From: an uncultured Bacilli bacterium
Lineage (GTDB): Bacteria; Bacillota_I; Bacilli_A; RF39; UBA660
Direction: 5' to 3'
Assembly: GCA_947629075.1 (NCBI GenBank)
Contig: CANRCI010000013.1
Span: 1 to 21,619, forward strand
DNA length: 21,619 nt
In this document: in pieces, positions 1 through 5,803 of the stretch
How positions within the stretch are numbered: the stretch's first letter is position 1
Layout: every line of letters begins with the position of its first letter
Made by a program: the position numbers and the translations under genes
The notes under the pieces: generated by a model
What the model saw: the letters and a program-made list of their open reading frames with translations, nothing else
Told to the model about the DNA's origin: nothing
Database searches by the model: none

Positions 1-68
1 CATCCGTAAAGAGTTACTTCTTCACCGACATTTTTCATATTAAAACTTGCATTTTCATATTTTTTCAT
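1..68 (-). CDS. aspS: Aspartyl-tRNA synthetase, N-terminal fragment (runs off the window)
   Basis: The ATG at 66-68 opens a frame of 22 complete codons to the window edge. The residues fit the start of a bacterial AspRS, where the anticodon-binding OB-fold begins with a 'VG..VTLYGW' motif. It sits 8 nt after the hisS stop, and its ribosome binding site (GAGG, minus strand) overlaps the end of hisS. The hisS-aspS order is the usual one in Firmicutes and supports the call. The protein would charge tRNA-Asp in the cytoplasm. Both genes should be under the T-box leader upstream of hisS. Only the start is visible, so no catalytic motif can be checked. Confidence 0.8.
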   Translation of the reverse strand, partial: MKKYENASFNMKNVGEEVTLYG

Positions 69-76
69 AATAACCT

Positions 77-1444
77 CTATTCGTGGTGATGATGGCAACT
101 TCCATCACAGTGTTCATGGTCATGACCACAATCACAGTCGTCGTCTTCTTCAAAAGAGACGAAATCACCATATTCATCATTTAATTTTTCATCGAAGTAA
201 TAAAGAATGTAATCAAGTGGTACCAAATCTTCTTCTTTGGTTTTATTGTTCTTAACTTTTAATTGATCATTCTTTAAATCTTCATCATTCAATATAATTA
301 AAAATTTACTATCTAAACGATCGGCTTGTTTGAACTGACCTTTTAAAGCTCGACTCATGTATTCAGTTTCAACTTTATAACCATTCATACGCAAATACTG
401 AACCAAACTTATGGCATATTCTTTTTCAGAATCACTGACATACATGACATATATTTCATTACCATCATCGATTGGTAGTTCAACATCCTCTAAATCGAGT
501 GCCATACTAAGTCGTCCAATGCCACAGGCGAATCCAATACCAGGAGTTTCTGGTCCATCTAACATTGCAACTAGTCCATTATAACGTCCTCCAGCTGCCA
601 AAACATTGTTGCTTCCGAAACCTTCAACATCAGCCTCGATTTCAAAAACGGTATGATTGTAATAGTCAAGTCCACGAACTAATGTCGGATCTACTTCGTA
701 ATCGACCTCTAATAAAGTAAGATACTTTTTAACGTCATCAAATCTCTTTTTACTGACATCGTTCAAATAATCGATAGTTTTAGGAGCATTTTTTAAAGCT
801 TCATGATCTTTATCAACCTTACAATCGAGAATTCTCAAAGGATTATTTTCATATCTATTATTACAATCCTCACACAAATCTTTTAAATATGGTTTGAAGT
901 GTTTCAATAGAGCTTCACGATAATTATTTCTAGATTCACTATCACCTAGTGTATTTATCCTTACTTTAATTCCTTTTAAACCTAACATTTTAAATAAATT
1001 AACCGGTATTGAAATGACTTCGGCATCAATCATCGGATTATCGCTTCCTAAAACTTCAACTCCAAATTGTGTAAGTTCACGGTCACGTCCAGATTGTGGT
1101 CTTTCATAACGATACATCGTTCCGTTGTAGTAAAGTTTAACTGGTTGATTAGGATCTCCATACATCTTATTTTCAATAAAACTACGGACAACCCCAGCTG
1201 TACCCTCTGGACGAAGTGTCATATTACGATTTCCACGGTCACAAAAATCATAGGTCTCTTTACTGACGATATCAGTAGTCTCACCAACACTACGGTGGAA
1301 CAATTCAGTCGATTCAAAGATTGGAGTACGAATATAGTTATAATTGTACTTTTCCATAAGTGAATCAAACATCTTCTCGATATATTTCCATTTCTTAGCT
1401 TCTTTTCCGTAGATATCATGAGTTCCTTTAGGTTTAATTATCAT
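77..1444 (-). CDS. hisS: Histidyl-tRNA synthetase with Cys/His-rich C-terminal tail
   Basis: This class II synthetase (455 aa) charges tRNA-His. Visible signatures are the N-terminal PKGTHDIYG, the TLRPEGTAGVVR segment (about 76-87), motif 2 (about 109-130, with GTMYRYERPQ), the HisRS-specific LVRGLDYYNHTVFE (255-268), AAGGRYNGL (283-291) and motif 3, GIGFACGIGRLSMAL (302-316). The C-terminal anticodon-binding domain follows. The last 26 residues (430-455) are unusual: an acidic stretch, then four Cys (437, 439, 446, 450) and seven His (441, 443, 445, 451-454), ending in CHHHHE. This looks like a metal-binding extension and is not part of the normal family fold. The ATG start has a strong GGAGG site at 1452-1457. 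It is the first gene of hisS-aspS, downstream of a T-box. Confidence 0.97.
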   Translation of the reverse strand: MIIKPKGTHDIYGKEAKKWKYIEKMFDSLMEKYNYNYIRTPIFESTELFHRSVGETTDIVSKETYDFCDRGNRNMTLRPEGTAGVVRSFIENKMYGDPNQPVKLYYNGTMYRYERPQSGRDRELTQFGVEVLGSDNPMIDAEVISIPVNLFKMLGLKGIKVRINTLGDSESRNNYREALLKHFKPYLKDLCEDCNNRYENNPLRILDCKVDKDHEALKNAPKTIDYLNDVSKKRFDDVKKYLTLLEVDYEVDPTLVRGLDYYNHTVFEIEADVEGFGSNNVLAAGGRYNGLVAMLDGPETPGIGFACGIGRLSMALDLEDVELPIDDGNEIYVMYVSDSEKEYAISLVQYLRMNGYKVETEYMSRALKGQFKQADRLDSKFLIILNDEDLKNDQLKVKNNKTKEEDLVPLDYILYYFDEKLNDEYGDFVSFEEDDDCDCGHDHEHCDGSCHHHHE

Positions 1445-1658
1445 ATTTTATCCTCCTCTAAAATAAAAAGATGACTACCAATAAGGACGAGTTTCCCCGT
1501 GGTGCCACCTTAATTCCATATTTCTATGCTTTAGATTCTTTAACGCAGACATACGCTTCTATTTATTGTAAGTGTCTTTCATCTCTTTTTATTTAGTGTT
1601 TTCACCAACCACACTATCTCTAAAAATAAAACGGAGATTACTCTTCTTACTAGAAGAT
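1445..1658 (-). promoter_or_regulatory. T-box riboswitch leader of hisS-aspS
   Basis: Read on the minus strand, the leader has a full stem I: CTTCTA/TAGAAG and GTAAG/CTTAC at the base, an AGTA/GAA specifier-loop motif, ATCTC/GAGAT above it, then a distal helix. The specifier loop ends GAAAGACA just before CTTAC, which places codon GAC (Asp, 1574-1576) in the specifier position followed by the expected purine A. The conserved T-box (AAGGTGGCACCACGG, about 1497-1511) forms a classic antiterminator: AAGG/CCTT, bulge TGGCACC, ACGGG/CTCGT with a GAAA loop. The bulge TGGC pairs with an acceptor end GCCA, so G73, as in tRNA-Asp. No clear intrinsic terminator follows. GTCCTT (1483-1488) can instead pair with GAGGAT (1450-1455) over the ribosome binding site. 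Confidence 0.93.
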
Positions 1659-1664
1659 ACCATT

Positions 1665-1693
1665 ATTTTATCTTATTTAACAAATATTTTCAA
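1665..1693 (-). promoter_or_regulatory. Sigma-A-type promoter of hisS-aspS
   Basis: On the minus strand, TTGAAA (1688-1693) and TAAAAT (1665-1670) are separated by exactly 17 nt. Transcription should start near 1658, just upstream of T-box stem I, giving a leader of about 214 nt. The rest of the gap, 1694-1784, is AT-rich and shows no gene and no convincing terminator for the upstream surface-protein gene. Confidence 0.75.
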
Positions 1694-1784
1694 CTAATAA
1701 TTATTTTTTTATAAAAAGTTATATGCAACCAAATGATAAATTTTTATATCAAGTGTATATACTCTTAAAAAATAATTGTTCTAG

Positions 1785-3125
1785 CTACTCAGGTCTTAGT
1801 CCACTAGCAGTACATCTTGCAGTAACACCAGAAGAACTCGGAATACGCTCGATAAATAGTGCACTACTGATTTCACCATAAGTTCCCGCATTGTTCACGG
1901 CACGGAAATATATATTATTACATTCAATGTCATTTGAATTCTTAACAGTCTTTACATTCGCTCCTAAATCGATCCAGCTCCACTGTTCTTGAGGTGTATT
2001 ATTTTTATCAACATAGTATTGATAATGCTTGATACCACTTAAAGATTCAGATTCTTGAGAAATTATTATATCTGAGTTGTTATTACTCAATGCAATTGTT
2101 GGAGCAGTAGGCTTTCCACTATCGATTTTATCTACTGAAGTACTTGCTGTCGTCTTAGTATTGATTCCATCGCTAATCTCTGCCTGAATGGTTCCTGTTG
2201 TATTAAAGGATACAGTTGTCGTTGCGTTTTTTGTAGATGTCCAGTCTCCACCATTTATTTTATATTTATAAATAAAATTATTTTGTCCATCTTGATATTT
2301 AATTGTGACATCTTTAGAAACTTGCCAATCCGATGGAATCGTAATTTGTGGCGTTTCTAATTCTTTTGTCGATGCCGAAATCTCATTAGAAATCACTTCT
2401 AAACCATTACTGTTAGTACATTTTACTTTAATGTGATATTCTCCTGATTTTAAATTTTCTAATTTTTCAGTTTGTTCACCTGGAGCCCACTCTTGTTCGT
2501 TTACTTGATATTCGACATAGCGAATACTACTTTGGCTATCTTCACATCCCGATTGAACTACTAAATAATTAGTTCCATTTTCTTGAATAGTTGGGTTGGC
2601 AGTAGGTGGTGTGATATCCACTTCTCTATCCCCCAAACTAACTTGAGTATAACTTAACTTAAGTTGCAGTTTTACTTGTCCTTTAGGTATCGTAGTGCTA
2701 TCTGGATCCCATCCTATTCTTACTTGAAATATCTTTTCGGCACCAGCCAGTAATAAATCTTGCTCACTTAAATTTTCTACTGTAAAAGTAAAATCAGATT
2801 CTTGTTGTAAGCCATCAATCTGGGTTAACTCTGCATCTAGATTTCCGTTATTCTTTACAGTAACATTATAAATAGCATAAGAGCCTGGTTTTTCCAAACT
2901 TACTTCAAATGATGCAGCTAGAGGATCATCTACACTGGTCGATTTGGTCTTAGCACCCTCTACTTTAGCCTCTGCTACATTACTAATAAAAACGTCAAAA
3001 TTTCCAATAATTTGACTGGTTCCCGTAATATTTAATTTGGTTTGTAATACTGAATAGCCAATGGCCATACCCAAAAAAATTAGAATTAAAAGAAAAATTA
3101 TAATCGTCTGTTTATGTTTTTTCAT
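1785..3125 (-). CDS. Secreted or N-anchored surface protein with Ig-like domains
   Basis: The product has 446 aa. Residues 7-28 form one strong hydrophobic segment preceded by lysines, an uncleaved anchor or a signal peptide. It is followed by TKLNITGTSQI, a type of N-terminus common in Firmicutes surface proteins. A first beta-rich domain covers about 30-162. Three Ig-like/fibronectin-like modules follow at about 170-252, 258-333 and 337-425, with repeated 'YxYxIN..W' or 'YQYYVD...W' patterns. There are four Cys (194, 236, 402, 438). There is no LPXTG sorting motif and no C-terminal membrane helix. I chose the ATG at 3123-3125, which is preceded by AGGTGG; a longer reading starting at 3182 would run through the promoter. 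It is a single-gene unit with its own promoter. Exact function is unknown; adhesion or envelope structure is an inference. Confidence 0.8.
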   Translation of the reverse strand: MKKHKQTIIIFLLILIFLGMAIGYSVLQTKLNITGTSQIIGNFDVFISNVAEAKVEGAKTKSTSVDDPLAASFEVSLEKPGSYAIYNVTVKNNGNLDAELTQIDGLQQESDFTFTVENLSEQDLLLAGAEKIFQVRIGWDPDSTTIPKGQVKLQLKLSYTQVSLGDREVDITPPTANPTIQENGTNYLVVQSGCEDSQSSIRYVEYQVNEQEWAPGEQTEKLENLKSGEYHIKVKCTNSNGLEVISNEISASTKELETPQITIPSDWQVSKDVTIKYQDGQNNFIYKYKINGGDWTSTKNATTTVSFNTTGTIQAEISDGINTKTTASTSVDKIDSGKPTAPTIALSNNNSDIIISQESESLSGIKHYQYYVDKNNTPQEQWSWIDLGANVKTVKNSNDIECNNIYFRAVNNAGTYGEISSALFIERIPSSSGVTARCTASGLRPE

Positions 3126-3146
3126 TTGACCACCTATTTTTTTATT

Positions 3147-3176
3147 ATTATACAAAAAAATCACAGGGAACGTCAA
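3147..3176 (-). promoter_or_regulatory. Promoter of the Ig-like surface protein gene
   Basis: On the minus strand, TTGACG (3171-3176) is followed after 18 nt by a perfect TATAAT (3147-3152). The predicted start near 3140 leaves a leader of only about 15 nt that carries the AGGTGG ribosome binding site. Confidence 0.75.
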
Positions 3177-3182
3177 CATCAT

Positions 3183-3204
3183 AAAAAAAGAGACTTAATG
3201 TCTC
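3183..3204 (-). terminator. Intrinsic terminator after truB
   Basis: On the minus strand, GAGAC-ATTAA-GTCTC is followed by seven T (3183-3189). It lies 9 nt after the truB stop and closes the polA-CDF-mutM-truB operon. Confidence 0.85.
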
Positions 3205-3213
3205 CTCAAAATA

Positions 3214-4092
3214 TTATTTGTTGTAAGCATTTTTTCTAATGTTCATTACACACCATGGTTTAATTTTAGTTTTATCTTTTTTATAAACTTCATAGATAGC
3301 TAAAACTTCATGATTCTTATTGATAAATACAATCTTATCTTCATTATAACGATTCTCTAAGATTCTACCATTTGATATCTTATTAGCAATAAAATCATCT
3401 ACTTCTACCATTTTAAAATCCTTTAAGACATCGTATAGAGAAATAATCTTATAGTTATCATTCTTAATACTTTCTAAAGTATTCGCGTCTTCCACTTTAA
3501 AACTACCTTGTCTAGTTCTTCTTAAATCACACATTGTAGCTTTGGTATTGAGCTTTTCGCCAATATCGCGAATTAAACTTCTTATATAACAACCCTTACT
3601 AACTACAACTCTAAATTTAAAAGTATCATCGCGTAACTCTAACAATTCTATTTCAAAGATTTCTACTTCTCTTTTGGGAAGTGAAACTTCAATACCACTT
3701 CTAGCGTATTCGTGAAGTCTTTTACCATTTACCTTTACTGAAGAATAGAGAGGTACTTCTTGAGCGTATTTACCAATGAATGATTTAAGGGTCTTATCTA
3801 ACATATCAAAATCGAGATCAAACGACTTTTCCTCTAATGTTTGACCTGTAATATCCAACGTATCTGTTAAAATTCCTAATTTAGCAGTTGCTATATACTC
3901 TTTCGTTTCACTTATCAGAATATCGATTATCTTTAAAGCACGACCGACAGCTAAAACTAAAACCCCAGTCGCTATAGGATCAAGGGTTCCAGTATGCCCT
4001 ATTTTCTTGGTATTTAATGCTCTTGATACCACGTTCACAACATCGCGACTAGTTAGATTTTTTTCTTTATCGACAACGATTATTCCGTCCAC
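3214..4092 (-). CDS. truB: tRNA pseudouridine-55 synthase TruB
   Basis: This enzyme converts U55 to pseudouridine in the T-loop of tRNAs. The N-terminus MDGIIVVDKEK..TSRDVV and the catalytic block IGHTGTLDPIATGVL (catalytic Asp38) are clear, as are the following GRALKI and KEY.A..KLG motifs. Later motifs such as SKGCYIRSLIRDIGE also fit. Length (292 aa) is normal. The start is a GTG at 4090-4092 whose G is also the last base of the mutM stop (TAGTG), so translation is probably coupled to mutM. It is the last gene of the polA operon. In many Firmicutes truB sits beside rbfA/ribF instead, so this placement is a local arrangement. Confidence 0.95.
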   Translation of the reverse strand: MDGIIVVDKEKNLTSRDVVNVVSRALNTKKIGHTGTLDPIATGVLVLAVGRALKIIDILISETKEYIATAKLGILTDTLDITGQTLEEKSFDLDFDMLDKTLKSFIGKYAQEVPLYSSVKVNGKRLHEYARSGIEVSLPKREVEIFEIELLELRDDTFKFRVVVSKGCYIRSLIRDIGEKLNTKATMCDLRRTRQGSFKVEDANTLESIKNDNYKIISLYDVLKDFKMVEVDDFIANKISNGRILENRYNEDKIVFINKNHEVLAIYEVYKKDKTKIKPWCVMNIRKNAYNK

Positions 4093-4922
4093 TACTCGTC
4101 ACCAGCCTGACATTTAGGACAGTAGTAAGTTCCTCGTCCACCTACTTTTATCTTTACAATTTTACTATGGCACTTTTTACAAGTATTTCCTGCTTGTTCG
4201 TGAACGTATAAAGAGTTTTGAAATCTACCAGTAATTCCTTCATCAGAGGTATAACTTCTGATAGTAGTACCACCCTGAGCAATAGCTTCCTCTAAAGTCT
4301 TTCTAGTATACTTAATAATATTTTTACAGTCTTTATCACTCAATTTCTTCGCAGGTGTCAAAGGATTAATCTTACTCAAAAACAAGATCTCATCAGCATA
4401 GATATTTCCTATTCCCGTAATTATTGACTGATCTAAAATGACTGTTTTAATTGGTAGTGATTTCTTCTTATAAATGTTTTGTAAATACTCACTTGTAAGG
4501 TTTTTATCCCACGGTTCTAAACCTAATTCTTTCATAACTTTACTATCCATGAGCTTATCTTTTTCAATCAAATGCATTCTTCCAAATTTACGAGTATCTT
4601 GATAACGAAGTTCAGTATTATCACTAAACCTAAAAATGACATGTTCATGCTTATTGATTGGATAAGAACTATCTCTTAAAAAATATTTACCCTCCATGCG
4701 CAAATGCGATAACAGATAATAATCGTTTAGACAAAACATCAACCACTTACCTCGTCTTTTGATATCAATTATTTTCTGATGTCTCAACTTTTTTTCAAAC
4801 TCTTCTTTGGAAGGATATTCTACGATATTGGGATAAATTACTCGAACACTACTTATCTCTTTGTTTAAAACTTTTCTTTTTAAAGTTTCTTTTACGGTTT
4901 CTACTTCTGGTAATTCTGGCAT
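4092..4922 (-). CDS. mutM: Formamidopyrimidine-DNA glycosylase (Fpg/MutM)
   Basis: This base-excision repair enzyme removes 8-oxoguanine and formamidopyrimidines and nicks the abasic site. The mature N-terminus PELPEVETV supplies the catalytic Pro2 and Glu3. Lys59 (in RRGKWLM) is the conserved beta-turn lysine. GIGNIYADEILF is the helix-two-turn-helix motif. The C-terminal zinc finger has Cys248, 251, 268 and 271 with Arg263 between the pairs. I set the start at the ATG 4920-4922 (MPELPEV) because Pro2 must follow Met; GGGAG lies just upstream. The first 74 nt overlap the 3' end of the CDF transporter gene in another frame. Length is 276 aa, normal for the family. It is co-transcribed with polA, which fits a repair role. 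Confidence 0.97.
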   Translation of the reverse strand: MPELPEVETVKETLKRKVLNKEISSVRVIYPNIVEYPSKEEFEKKLRHQKIIDIKRRGKWLMFCLNDYYLLSHLRMEGKYFLRDSSYPINKHEHVIFRFSDNTELRYQDTRKFGRMHLIEKDKLMDSKVMKELGLEPWDKNLTSEYLQNIYKKKSLPIKTVILDQSIITGIGNIYADEILFLSKINPLTPAKKLSDKDCKNIIKYTRKTLEEAIAQGGTTIRSYTSDEGITGRFQNSLYVHEQAGNTCKKCHSKIVKIKVGGRGTYYCPKCQAGDE

Positions 4923-5790
4923 TTTTACTACTCCCTTCATTAGGTTCGATATGAATTGTTATGTATTTTACATTGGTATCTTTACCTAATAAATCTTCTT
5001 CTATTTCATCCATTATTTTATGTCCTTCACTAATAGTAATATCACCATCTACTCTTATGGTAATAATTGCTTTATAGTAGCTTCCAAACTTAAGAAGTTC
5101 CAAGGACTTTAACGATACTTCACTGTGACTTTTAATTATATCACTAACCATCTTTATTTTCTCTGGGTCATCTTCAATACTATCGATTAATAATGATAAA
5201 TTTTCAAAAAGTAATGTTATTCCCGTTTTAATAACTATTAAACTTATGATGATAGAACCTACCATATCAGCGTATCTAAAAACAGGGATTTGTTCATAAA
5301 ATACCGACAAAATCACAACGATCAATACTAAAACAGACGTAAGGACATCAGTTAACGATTCTTTCGATGAAGAAATCAATATATTACTATTTAATTCTTT
5401 ACCTTTTATCAAAAGATAGTTTGATACCATAAATTTAATAATAATAGTAATAATTACAACGATACTGGTATAAAAATTAGGAATTTTATCACTTTTATCA
5501 AAGGCATTTACAAAGATGATACTACCGATAGTAATAATCGAGATACTGATGATTAAAGAGGCAATATACTCTATTTTACCATGACCATATGGATGCTCTT
5601 TATCTTCTTTTGCTTCTGCTAAATTAGATCCTACTATTCCGACAATATCAGTTACTAAATCACTAAAGGAATGGAATCCATCAGCCACTAACGATTTAGT
5701 ATTTCCTATTATACCAAATATTATTTTAATGATCGAAAGAAAAGTATTGGCAATCAAACTAATGCCTATAACCCTAGTTGTTTTATTCAT
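4849..5790 (-). CDS. Cation diffusion facilitator (CDF) family metal exporter
   Basis: This 313-aa membrane protein has about six helices and should export divalent cations. Helix 2 carries ADGFHSFSD (His40, Asp44), followed by the family signature HPYGHGKIEY (66-75). The second metal-site position in helix 5 reads ESLTD (Glu144, Asp148), where many zinc exporters have HxxxD. The cytoplasmic domain ends with the usual HIEP (280-283). After it comes a 30-residue tail, strongly basic (12 Lys/Arg), most of it encoded by DNA that also encodes the start of MutM. The ATG at 5788-5790 has AAAGGAG upstream and lies 13 nt after polA. The metal (Mn, Zn or Fe) cannot be fixed; the non-HxxxD helix-5 motif argues mildly for Mn or Fe. 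Confidence 0.9.
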   Translation of the reverse strand: MNKTTRVIGISLIANTFLSIIKIIFGIIGNTKSLVADGFHSFSDLVTDIVGIVGSNLAEAKEDKEHPYGHGKIEYIASLIISISIITIGSIIFVNAFDKSDKIPNFYTSIVVIITIIIKFMVSNYLLIKGKELNSNILISSSKESLTDVLTSVLVLIVVILSVFYEQIPVFRYADMVGSIIISLIVIKTGITLLFENLSLLIDSIEDDPEKIKMVSDIIKSHSEVSLKSLELLKFGSYYKAIITIRVDGDITISEGHKIMDEIEEDLLGKDTNVKYITIHIEPNEGSSKNARITRSRNRKRNFKKKSFKQRDK

Positions 5791-5803
5791 AATCTACTCC
5801 TTT

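Noticed and set aside
77..154. His-rich end of hisS as a cloning tag or contamination
   Set aside because: The tail mixes Cys, Asp and His in a natural pattern with varied codons, and aspS follows directly with normal spacing.
1067..1363. Plus-strand open frame of 98 codons opposite hisS
   Set aside because: It lies antisense to conserved HisRS motifs, has no ribosome binding site and its translation resembles no protein.
1572..1574. CAC (His) as the T-box specifier
   Set aside because: Its last C belongs to the CTTAC strand of the stem and would be base-paired; GAC fits the loop geometry and the bulge.
3126..3182. Longer N-terminus for the surface protein starting at 3182
   Set aside because: It would be translated through the -35 and -10 boxes of its own promoter; the ATG at 3125 has a good AGGTGG site and a normal membrane-anchor start.
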